Source: Calditrichaceae bacterium (GTDB lineage Bacteria; Calditrichota; Calditrichia; Calditrichales; Calditrichaceae). Taken from it: DNA of 5,648 nucleotides. Every line of letters starts with the position of its first letter. Positions within the stretch are counted from its first letter, which is position 1. The stretch lies in the NCBI GenBank assembly GCA_030592985.1, contig JAUVIB010000239.1, positions 1-5,648 of the forward strand. Direction: 5' to 3'. Of the stretch, positions 1 through 5,298 are shown piece after piece. The position numbers were made by a program, and so were the translations under genes. A model generated the notes under the pieces. The model saw nothing but the letters and a program-made list of their open reading frames with translations. It did not search any database and had not been told where the DNA came from.

Positions 1-116
1 GTCATCTGCAGCATTGAGCGGCTGCCAAACATATTTATTAGCTGTTTTGGCAGTGCTGCTCTGCTTCTCGGCCAAAACCGAGATCCGATTCCACCGGCCA
101 TTATTACTATATGCAT
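1..116 (-). CDS. Mannose-1-phosphate guanylyltransferase, N-terminal part (cut by window edge)
   Basis: The 38 complete codons visible read as the start of a sugar-phosphate nucleotidyltransferase: MHIVIMAGGIGSRFWPRSR followed by ALPKQ and SMLQM. Residues 7-19 are the AGGxGSRFWPxSR nucleotide-binding signature, and residues 23-25 (PKQ) hold the conserved lysine region. The W-P-x-S-R form together with a later S-M-L-Q is characteristic of GDP-mannose pyrophosphorylases (ManC/GMPP type) rather than glucose or dTTP-using relatives. The enzyme family makes GDP-mannose from mannose-1-phosphate and GTP in the cytoplasm, feeding glycan synthesis. The ATG at 114-116 is preceded by AAGGAG with a 4-nt gap; the next ATG (codon 6) is 19 nt from that site and is less likely. 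The gene lies 48 nt downstream of a TPR lipoprotein gene on the same strand, so co-transcription is plausible. Whether it is a single-domain enzyme or a fusion with mannose-6-phosphate isomerase cannot be seen. Confidence 0.88.
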   Translation of the reverse strand, partial: MHIVIMAGGIGSRFWPRSRAALPKQLINMFGSRSMLQM

Positions 117-120
117 AAAT

Positions 121-126
121 CTCCTT
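121..126 (-). promoter_or_regulatory. Ribosome binding site of the guanylyltransferase gene
   Basis: On the minus strand this reads AAGGAG, followed by ATTT and then the ATG at 116-114. It is the strongest Shine-Dalgarno match in the window, although the 4-nt spacing is short. It fixes the start at the first ATG. Confidence 0.7.
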
Positions 127-164
127 ATAAACTTTACAAGTTTTACAGTTCATTTTCCTATATA

Positions 165-1112
165 TTACTGCTTTCGGGTTTCACTAATTTTTTCAAGATC
201 GTTTTTTGCACGTTCATCATTTGGATCAATTTCAAGAACTTTGGTAAATACTTTGCGCGCATTTTCAATTTCTTCATTAAGAATATAAGTTTCTCCCAAA
301 TTATTAAGCGCAATAAGCGAATTTGGCTGTAATGATATAACTTTTAGAAATAGTTTAATAGCAAGATCGTACTTTTCATCATTTTTATAAAGATAACCAA
401 GATTATTAATAGCTTCCGGATACTCTTTATTTATTTTAACCGCTTTCATTAAATGCACATAAGCGCTATCCTGATAATCTTCATAATAGAATGCCACGGC
501 AATATTGTTATGCGCCTTTGCATAATTCGGGTGTAATGTCAGTGCTTCACTATACAGGTTGATCTGCTCGGCATAATCGAACTCTTTAGCAGCTTTCTCT
601 ACAATTTCAAATGCTTCTTTACTAATTTTTCCATTAATAACATTATCGACTAATTTTTTATTTTTTTGGGCCTGTTCAAAGTCAGGATTTATACTTAATG
701 ATTTATCAAGCTGCTGTGAAGCGCTGTCATATTCGTTTAGTAAAAAATACATATATCCAAGATTATTATGGGCCTGATAGTAATCCTTTTTAAAATCAAT
801 GGCCTTTATAAACGTCATTTTAGCCTCTTCAATCTTACCCTGACGCTGCAATGCGATACCGATATAATTATGTACTTCTCCATTAGCAGGCGAAATTTCA
901 AGCGCTTTTTTCCAAATGTTAATCGCTTGTTGATCTTTACCCGCATCATAATAAGCAATACCCGCTTCTATATAATTTCCTGCTTCATCCACAGGTATTT
1001 CGATCGCCTCTTCCTGAACTTTCGGCTCATTGGTATCAACAATAATTTTATTCATCACCGAACATGATGAGAAAACGATTACGGCGAGTGAAGTCAAGAC
1101 AATTTTTTTCAT
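165..1112 (-). CDS. TPR-repeat lipoprotein (paralogue A)
   Basis: This is a 315-aa protein. The N-terminus (MKKIVLTSLAVIVFSSC) is a signal peptide ending in a lipobox-like FSSC, with Cys17 as the likely lipidated residue; Phe at -3 is less usual than Leu. After a short acidic linker (about 20-45) come tetratricopeptide repeats at roughly 45-77, 79-111 and 113-146. A helical connector (about 148-195, containing GKISKEAFEI and EKAAKEFDY) follows, then further repeats at about 197-230, 231-264 and 265-298. Typical TPR positions are visible, such as A-x-N-N-L-G-Y, D-x-A, and P at repeat ends. TPR domains bind proteins, so an envelope scaffold or assembly role is the reasonable inference; the specific partner is unknown. 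The start ATG has only a weak GGGGA 5 nt upstream, but it places the signal peptide correctly. It is about 60% identical over its last 195 residues to the TPR gene at 1411-2358 and lies just upstream of the guanylyltransferase gene. Confidence 0.9.
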   Translation of the reverse strand: MKKIVLTSLAVIVFSSCSVMNKIIVDTNEPKVQEEAIEIPVDEAGNYIEAGIAYYDAGKDQQAINIWKKALEISPANGEVHNYIGIALQRQGKIEEAKMTFIKAIDFKKDYYQAHNNLGYMYFLLNEYDSASQQLDKSLSINPDFEQAQKNKKLVDNVINGKISKEAFEIVEKAAKEFDYAEQINLYSEALTLHPNYAKAHNNIAVAFYYEDYQDSAYVHLMKAVKINKEYPEAINNLGYLYKNDEKYDLAIKLFLKVISLQPNSLIALNNLGETYILNEEIENARKVFTKVLEIDPNDERAKNDLEKISETRKQ

Positions 1113-1163
1113 TTTTTCCCCGGTTTTATGGCTGTTCCTTACAATTTTAAAATTTTTTTAATC

Positions 1164-1190
1164 AGTATATCTAACACTCTTTGTATTCAA
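1164..1190 (-). promoter_or_regulatory. Possible sigma-70-like promoter for TPR lipoprotein A
   Basis: On the minus strand TTGAAT (1190-1185) and TATACT (1169-1164) are separated by 15 nt, about 50 nt upstream of the ATG at 1112. The -10 match is 5 of 6; the -35 match is 4 of 6 and the spacer is short. If the host is a Bacteroidota member, its primary sigma factor uses a different consensus, which lowers confidence. The -35 side abuts an imperfect 16-base palindrome (1189-1204). Confidence 0.22.
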
Positions 1191-1278
1191 TTCATGCATT
1201 AATTCCACCTAAATTGAGCGATTGTTCATTGATAATATAGAAAACGCTGTTAATAAATAAGCTCCCTTAAGCTTGCTC

Positions 1279-1320
1279 TGAGCTTGCCGAAGTGTTGTCG
1301 AAGGGACTTCGACAAGCTCA
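1279..1320. repeat. Nested palindromic intergenic element (GAGCTTGTCGAAG type)
   Basis: The left arm TGAGCTTGCCGAAG (1279-1292) and right arm CTTCGACAAGCTCA (1307-1320) form a 14-base inverted repeat with one mismatch (C1287/A1312). In minus-strand RNA that pair becomes a G-U wobble, so the stem is continuous. The 14-nt loop holds a third core copy: TTGTCGAAG (1295-1303) pairs perfectly with CTTCGACAA (1307-1315) across a GGA loop, giving a competing hairpin. An extra GCTTGC lies just outside at 1271-1276. No T-run follows on either strand, so it does not look like an intrinsic terminator. From general knowledge, closely similar CTTCGACAAGCTCAG palindromes recur between genes in many Bacteroidota-like genomes; only one locus is visible here. 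Confidence 0.8.
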
Positions 1321-1331
1321 GCCACCTTTAA

Positions 1332-1359
1332 ATTTTCTATTTTAGAAAATAGTTTTTTT
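1332..1359 (+). terminator. AT-rich hairpin followed by a T-run (terminator-like on the plus strand)
   Basis: ATTTTCTA (1332-1339) and TAGAAAAT (1343-1350) form a perfect 8-bp stem with a TTT loop, followed by seven T at 1353-1359. The order of stem then T-run fits plus-strand transcription, but no plus-strand gene lies to its left. The stem has only one G-C pair, so termination would be weak. It may be a chance product of AT-rich DNA or may act on antisense transcription. Confidence 0.25.
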
Positions 1360-1363
1360 AATT

Positions 1364-1378
1364 TATTGTAATACAATA
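1364..1378. repeat. 15-base palindrome, operator-like
   Basis: TATTGTAATACAATA is a perfect palindrome around one central base, 33 nt past the stop of the second TPR gene. Symmetry of this kind suits a dimeric DNA-binding protein, but in AT-rich DNA it may be fortuitous. No second copy was noticed elsewhere in the window. Confidence 0.3.
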
Positions 1379-1410
1379 CTTATAACAAGAAACGCACAAT
1401 TTAGATAATA

Positions 1411-2358
1411 TTATATTTTCCCATCTAAGCTGTTAAGCCACTCTTTTGCCACAATATTTCCCGGATCCAAATCCAGCACTGTATCAAAAACTCTGCGGGC
1501 ATTTCGAAATTCTTCATAAAGCATATAGGTTTCACCAAGATTGTTGAGTGCACCGATATATTTGGGCTTTAAAGTCAATGCTTTTAAAAATAACTTGATA
1601 GCGGTATCATATTGGCCATCATTCTTATATAAATATCCAAGATTATTTATTGCCTCCGGATAATTTTTTTCATAACTAATAGCTTTTGAAAGGTGATAGT
1701 AAGCGCTGTCAACGCTGTCTTCATAATAGTATGCAACAGCAATATTATTATGCGCCTTGGCATATGTTGAATCGATTATCAGTACCTCTTTATATTTTAT
1801 AATTTGATCACTATAATCAATATTTTTTGCTGCCTTTTCAGCTATCTCAAAAACACCTTTACTCAATTTACCCTGAATTATTTTTTCAGTTAATTTTTTA
1901 TTCTTTAGGGCCGCTTCAAAATCCGGGTTAATTTGTATTGCATGAATAAAATTATTCAAGGCCCTCTCATAATTATTTAAAAGGAATTCCATATAACCCA
2001 AATTATTATATGCTTGATAATAATCCTCCTTCAACGAGATAGCCTTTTTAAATTCCGCAGCGGCTCCCAATATTTTCCCACGTTTATGCTGAGCAACACC
2101 CATAAAATTATATACTTCCGCATCATCCGGAATAAAGGATAACCCTTTTTGCCAGGCTTCGATTGCTTCTGCATATTTTTCTTCCTGATATAAAGCAATA
2201 CCGTCATTCACAAAATTTTCAGCTTTATTCTTCCTGGCAGTCTCTGCATCAACTTTCTCTTCTTTAGGCACATCAATTTTTTCTTTCGGCGCCGAACGGA
2301 ACCAAGAACACGATGAAATCATTAATCCGATTACAAGTAATACTAAATATTTCTTCAT
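1411..2358 (-). CDS. TPR-repeat lipoprotein (paralogue B)
   Basis: This is a 315-aa protein when started at the ATG at 2356-2358. That codon has GGGAG 8 nt upstream and begins the signal peptide MKKYLVLLVIGLMISSC, with Cys17 in an ISSC lipobox. An in-frame ATG five codons earlier (2373) has no ribosome site and would add GDLK before the signal. A Lys/Glu-rich linker (about 20-46) precedes TPRs at roughly 47-79, 81-113 and 115-148. A helical connector follows (about 150-195, with GKLSKGVFEI and EKAAKNIDY), and then TPRs at about 199-232, 233-266 and 267-300. The C-terminal 195 residues align without gaps to the 165-1112 product at about 60% identity (118 matches counted by eye), including YAKAHNNIAVA and YPEAINNLGYLYKND. 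It is predicted to be a periplasm-facing or surface lipoprotein that binds other proteins; the partner is unknown. It follows dapF by 72 nt and may share its transcript. Confidence 0.9.
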   Translation of the reverse strand: MKKYLVLLVIGLMISSCSWFRSAPKEKIDVPKEEKVDAETARKNKAENFVNDGIALYQEEKYAEAIEAWQKGLSFIPDDAEVYNFMGVAQHKRGKILGAAAEFKKAISLKEDYYQAYNNLGYMEFLLNNYERALNNFIHAIQINPDFEAALKNKKLTEKIIQGKLSKGVFEIAEKAAKNIDYSDQIIKYKEVLIIDSTYAKAHNNIAVAYYYEDSVDSAYYHLSKAISYEKNYPEAINNLGYLYKNDGQYDTAIKLFLKALTLKPKYIGALNNLGETYMLYEEFRNARRVFDTVLDLDPGNIVAKEWLNSLDGKI

Positions 2359-2366
2359 CTTTAAGT

Positions 2367-2371
2367 CTCCC
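2367..2371 (-). promoter_or_regulatory. Ribosome binding site that decides the start of TPR lipoprotein B
   Basis: On the minus strand this reads GGGAG, 8 nt before the ATG at 2358-2356. It overlaps the upstream in-frame ATG at 2373-2371, which itself has nothing resembling a Shine-Dalgarno sequence. The chosen start makes the protein exactly as long as its paralogue (315 aa), with both lipid-attachment cysteines at position 17. Confidence 0.65.
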
Positions 2372-2430
2372 ATTTTGAAATTCTATGTTAACAATTTTAA
2401 TTTTTACAATCAGATTCTTTACTAATTTAA

Positions 2431-3249
2431 TCAATCTAAATGTAAATTTCCAACATAAACAATATTTACTGCTCCTCGAAGGAATAATTTTTCCTTGGAT
2501 AAGGTGACAAAAAGTTCTCCACCATTTGAATTTACCCTTATATTATGGGATGTTATAAGCTTATTTTGTATACACAACAAGGCGCTGGCAGCAATACCCG
2601 TTCCACAGGATAATGTTTCTCCTTCAATCCCCCGTTCATAGGACCGTATGGTGATCTCATTTGTGGAATCTATATTAATAAAATTTACATTTATTCCATT
2701 TTCCCCGAAGCACGGATCAAAACGCAAGCGCCTGCCGAGAGAATTTACATCAATTTTATCAAGATCGTCCTGACAATTAACGACAAGATGCGGAACTCCG
2801 GTATCGATAAAACCCTCTACTTCCATGTTTTCAGGAAGCTGTAGGTCTGATATTTTAAATTCAATATTAACTGAATGATAAAGTAATTCTATTTCAACAC
2901 TGTCAGAAGAATGAATCTTTGCATGGTGCAGGCCATCGGCTGCTTCAAAAGTAATATCTTCTTCACATTTAGTAATACCCGAAACAGCCGCAAATAATAC
3001 AGCGCATCTTCCCCCGTTGGCACACATTGCCGCTTCCAGCCCATCGGAATTAAAATAACGCATTTTAAAAGCGTGTTCAGGATGGCCGTTTATTAGGATA
3101 ACACCATCCGCACCTATTCCGAAATGTCTTTCACACATTTTTTTAATAACTTCTGCTGAAAAATAGTTAGCAGAATATTTTCGTAAATCAATTACGATAA
3201 AATCATTTCCGGTTGCTTCAATCTTAGTAAATTCAAATAACTTACTCAT
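2431..3249 (-). CDS. dapF: Diaminopimelate epimerase
   Basis: This 272-aa protein is close to the usual family length (about 274 in E. coli). DapF interconverts LL- and meso-2,6-diaminopimelate in the cytoplasm without a cofactor, supplying lysine and peptidoglycan synthesis. Visible landmarks are ATGNDFIVID (12-21), HFGIGADGV (42-50), YFNSDG (65-70), MCANGGRC (75-82) with catalytic Cys76, GVPH (151-154), FGENGINVNF (181-190), and YERGIEGETLSCGTG (204-218) with catalytic Cys215. The two cysteines are the expected acid/base pair. One departure is Ala77 where most DapF sequences have Gly (MCGNG). The start is the ATG at 3249, which gives a normal MSKLFEFTKIEATGNDF opening and has AGAGGAG immediately upstream. 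A TTG nine codons earlier would give an unsupported extension. The start lies inside the end of the Ig-like lipoprotein gene (8-nt overlap), implying translational coupling. Other dap genes are not in the window. Confidence 0.96.
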   Translation of the reverse strand: MSKLFEFTKIEATGNDFIVIDLRKYSANYFSAEVIKKMCERHFGIGADGVILINGHPEHAFKMRYFNSDGLEAAMCANGGRCAVLFAAVSGITKCEEDITFEAADGLHHAKIHSSDSVEIELLYHSVNIEFKISDLQLPENMEVEGFIDTGVPHLVVNCQDDLDKIDVNSLGRRLRFDPCFGENGINVNFINIDSTNEITIRSYERGIEGETLSCGTGIAASALLCIQNKLITSHNIRVNSNGGELFVTLSKEKLFLRGAVNIVYVGNLHLD

Positions 3250-4972
3250 GACTCCTCTGTCCATACGGAATTTCAATATTTACATCCGATGTTTCCCAAC
3301 GGCTTCGAACACTTATAGTATCCTCTAAAAACAAAAACGGTTCAGCGTAGGTAAATGGGCTTAACTTACCATAACTGTACCGCCCGTTTTCATCTACATC
3401 TAAAAATGAGTCTGCCAAATATTTCCCTCCGGGTAAATAGGGCTTATAAAACTTTCCCGGAGCAGGAATATATAAATGATAAATGCTTTTTTTTCTTTTT
3501 AATGCTTTAAAATTAATAAATACAGGAGACACTTGCTGATTTATACTTACATTTCCGGATATTTCGCCCAATTGCTTTAATGAAATTATTTTAAAATTAT
3601 GTATAAGTAAAGAATCTCCAAATGTTGCTCCCCATAAATCTTTTATTGAATCTAACGAAATACTGGCAACATAAAAGGAATCGGGTATTAACTCGTTTTT
3701 TGGAATAAATTCCGCCTCATATGAATTTTTTATATTCCATTCTCCCTGAATATTTTTCCCACTACTAATTTGCAAATTGAAAGATTTCTGAACCATAAGC
3801 CAATCCATCGGGCGGGAAAATTCCATACGTATCTTTGATATGGGATGTACGTCTAAAGTGCTGTCTTCCGGCATAAACATTAATAATGCAGGGGAAACGG
3901 TATCCGCCTTAGCCGATCCCGGGAATATCCGTGTTTCCTGGTCTGAAGTTGTATTTCCGATACTATCCGCCATAGACAAAACTCTCACTTTATAAAAGCT
4001 GTCTTCGTTTATAGAATCTGTATATAATTCGACAAAAAAGGATTCTTCCCTGCTTTTGGAAGCTCCTAATAACTTAATATAACTATTATTTATACTATCC
4101 AGAACCATAATTTGATCAATTGCAGGAGTAATAACCGGTTTATTCAGTCTTATGCGGATATAATGTTCATTCAATGCTTTTGCACTGATCAAATAGGGTC
4201 GAATCGTATCGCTTTTTGAAAGGAGAAAATTTAAACCTTCAAAAGATTGCAAAAATGAATCAATTACTACATCACGAAAAGGGATGCCAATCTTTTCGAA
4301 ATCTCTATCAATGAGTAAATTATTGTTTTGATCCTGCACGGCAAAAATACGATACGCCCCCTGTTTTAAATAGTTAAATTTAAAGTGCCCGGCCATTCCA
4401 CTTTGCGAAATATAGTCCGGTTTTCTTACATTTAAATCCATTGAAGCGGTATCACTTAATGTATATGCAAATAAATTAACAGCTTCTTTACTTTTTAACT
4501 CATAAACAATTCCACTAATACTCCCATGATCAATTATTGAACCGGTTGAAAAAGCAAACTGAAAAGACTGTTTTAGTTTATTTTTATGGGCGTCTTGAGC
4601 GCCGCTGCCGATGGTTACTACGTAGGTTTGCTCCTTTTTCAGGGTATCGTTCACCTGAATTGTTAATTTAGTGGTACCACTCCATTTTAATTCATAGTTC
4701 AATATTGGGGAAATGAATAAACTATTTGGCAATGTTCCCTCACTCATTCTCTCTGAAAAGGTAATTTGAATTTTTTTCAGATATATTCCAACATGGATGG
4801 AATCTGCTATAGGATATACGGAAAGGATCTCCGGTGGCGTCTTATCGGGAGGACCCCCTGACGGCAAAGCCTGCATCGCGCATTCTAACAATAGGAGAGC
4901 TACTAAAAAAATTATTAATAGCTTAAATTTGGCGGCAATATTTGATGTAATGGTTTTTATTTTAAATGGCAT
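3242..4972 (-). CDS. Multi-domain Ig-like (Big_5) predicted lipoprotein
   Basis: This is a 576-aa protein of unknown specific function. The N-terminus has basic residues, a strong hydrophobic stretch (about 18-29), and then Cys31 followed by AMQALPSGGPPDKTPP, the entry sequence seen in FCB-group lipoproteins with Big_5 domains. The lipobox LLEC has Glu at -1, which is atypical. Apparent domains are: Big_5 Ig-like about 46-145 (ITFSERMSEG, strands, FAFSTGS); a CnaB/carboxypeptidase-regulatory-like beta sandwich about 150-250 (GSISGIVYE, LKQGAYRIFAVQDQNNN); a weaker Ig-like about 257-350; a second clear Big_5 about 357-462 (PISKIRMEFSRPMD); and a final CnaB-like domain about 468-570 (ISGNVSI, LPGGKYLADSFLDVDENGRY). 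The Asp/Asn-rich turns at 214-223 and 525-530 resemble Ca-binding or tight-turn motifs. It is predicted to sit on the envelope as a structural or adhesive protein. The start was taken at the ATG at 4972; a TTG seven codons upstream lacks a ribosome site, and the ATG itself has only a weak GAG 10 nt upstream. It overlaps dapF by 8 nt. Confidence 0.85.
   Translation of the reverse strand: MPFKIKTITSNIAAKFKLLIIFLVALLLLECAMQALPSGGPPDKTPPEILSVYPIADSIHVGIYLKKIQITFSERMSEGTLPNSLFISPILNYELKWSGTTKLTIQVNDTLKKEQTYVVTIGSGAQDAHKNKLKQSFQFAFSTGSIIDHGSISGIVYELKSKEAVNLFAYTLSDTASMDLNVRKPDYISQSGMAGHFKFNYLKQGAYRIFAVQDQNNNLLIDRDFEKIGIPFRDVVIDSFLQSFEGLNFLLSKSDTIRPYLISAKALNEHYIRIRLNKPVITPAIDQIMVLDSINNSYIKLLGASKSREESFFVELYTDSINEDSFYKVRVLSMADSIGNTTSDQETRIFPGSAKADTVSPALLMFMPEDSTLDVHPISKIRMEFSRPMDWLMVQKSFNLQISSGKNIQGEWNIKNSYEAEFIPKNELIPDSFYVASISLDSIKDLWGATFGDSLLIHNFKIISLKQLGEISGNVSINQQVSPVFINFKALKRKKSIYHLYIPAPGKFYKPYLPGGKYLADSFLDVDENGRYSYGKLSPFTYAEPFLFLEDTISVRSRWETSDVNIEIPYGQRSHE
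3252..3258 (-). promoter_or_regulatory. Ribosome binding site of dapF, inside the upstream gene
   Basis: On the minus strand this reads AGAGGAG, two bases before the ATG at 3249. Spacing is tight if the whole string pairs and about 4 nt if GAGG is used. The site lies within the last codons of the Ig-like lipoprotein gene, so ribosomes finishing that gene would pass over it. Confidence 0.55.
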
Positions 4973-5015
4973 TAATACTATTCTCAATTCCAATAAAATT
5001 TATCAGCAATATTTA

Positions 5016-5035
5016 TAATTTAATAATTTAATAAT
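5016..5035. repeat. Short tandem repeat TAATTTAA x2.5
   Basis: TAATTTAA occurs twice in direct succession followed by TAAT, 43 nt upstream of the lipoprotein start. It is low complexity and possibly an UP-like or slippage-prone tract; no function is claimed. Confidence 0.5.
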
Positions 5036-5125
5036 ATTTTAAAAATATAAATTTTCATAAAAGTAATTTTTTTAGAAAGAAATGTTGATATTATTGATTT
5101 TTTTTAATGTTTATTAGAAATTAGG

Positions 5126-5257
5126 TTACTTCGTATTCTTCCAACAGGAGAATAAATTCGTGTAATTCGCGGATACAATATTCACTTCTTGTGAGATTTC
5201 ATAAAGAGTCTCCCATTCAAATTTGCTCCTGAAAAACAAATAGTTTAAATTCAGCAT
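5126..5257 (-). CDS. Doubtful 43-aa ORF, possibly a decayed gene remnant
   Basis: ATG at 5257 to TAA at 5126 encodes 43 residues beginning MLNLNYLFFRSKFEWETLYE and ending in FSCWKNTK. No ribosome site precedes it. The neighbouring frame over 5118-5200 also reads like protein (IRELHEFILLLEEYEVT) but has no start and follows a stop. Protein-like stretches split between two frames may mean a frameshifted fragment of an older gene; equally, this may be chance in an intergenic region containing the AATTCG motif pair. No family was recognised. Confidence 0.15.
   Translation of the reverse strand: MLNLNYLFFRSKFEWETLYEISQEVNIVSANYTNLFSCWKNTK
5155..5171. repeat. Period-9 direct repeat of AATTCGyG
   Basis: AATTCGTG (5155-5162) and AATTCGCG (5164-5171) are adjacent copies with one difference, spaced by a single T. 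On the minus strand this reads CGCGAATTACACGAATT, which resembles the ACGAATT-rich intergenic repeats I recall from several FCB and related genomes. Only two units are present here. Confidence 0.45.
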
Positions 5258-5298
5258 TAGTAAATTTAGTTTACTCATTAAAATTTGGATTTTATACA

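Larger units (their letters stand above)
4973..5298. other. Divergent intergenic region between the Ig-like lipoprotein gene and serS
   Basis: This 326-nt, very AT-rich stretch must hold the promoters of both divergent units, but no convincing -35/-10 pair or TAnnTTTG-type -7 element could be fixed; the nearest is TAAATTTA at 5261-5268 facing serS, one base off. It contains a short period-8 tandem repeat (5016-5035), a pair of AATTCGyG motifs (5155-5171), and a doubtful 43-codon minus-strand ORF (5126-5257). No T-box or other recognisable leader for serS was seen. Confidence 0.6.

Noticed and set aside
129..143. Small hairpin AAACTT/AAGTTT between TPR lipoprotein A and the guanylyltransferase gene
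   Set aside because: Only six AT-rich pairs and no T-run on the minus strand; not a credible terminator.
111..332. 73-codon plus-strand ORF over the end of TPR lipoprotein A
   Set aside because: Phe/Ile/Lys-rich low-complexity translation antisense to a well-supported gene; no ribosome site or recognisable domain.
768..1067. 99-codon plus-strand ORF
   Set aside because: Fully antisense to the TPR repeats and signal linker of lipoprotein A; no family features.
1189..1204. Imperfect palindrome AATTCATGCATTAATT near the possible promoter of TPR lipoprotein A
   Set aside because: One mismatched pair and AT-rich; too weak alone to call an operator.
2364..2374. 11-mer AGTCTCCCATT shared with 5207-5217, as if a duplicated translation start
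   Set aside because: An 11-base match is expected a few times by chance in a window this size; the ORF after the second copy is only six codons (MKSHKK).
3250..3276. Upstream TTG start for dapF
   Set aside because: It would add nine residues (MKFRMDRGV) not expected before the conserved DapF opening, and the only good ribosome site belongs to the ATG at 3249.
4973..4993. Upstream TTG start for the Ig-like lipoprotein
   Set aside because: No ribosome site precedes it, and the ATG seven codons later already yields a complete signal peptide.
4797..5018. 73-codon plus-strand ORF over the 5' end of the Ig-like lipoprotein gene
   Set aside because: Antisense to the signal peptide and the PSGGPPDKTPP region, which is clearly coding on the minus strand.
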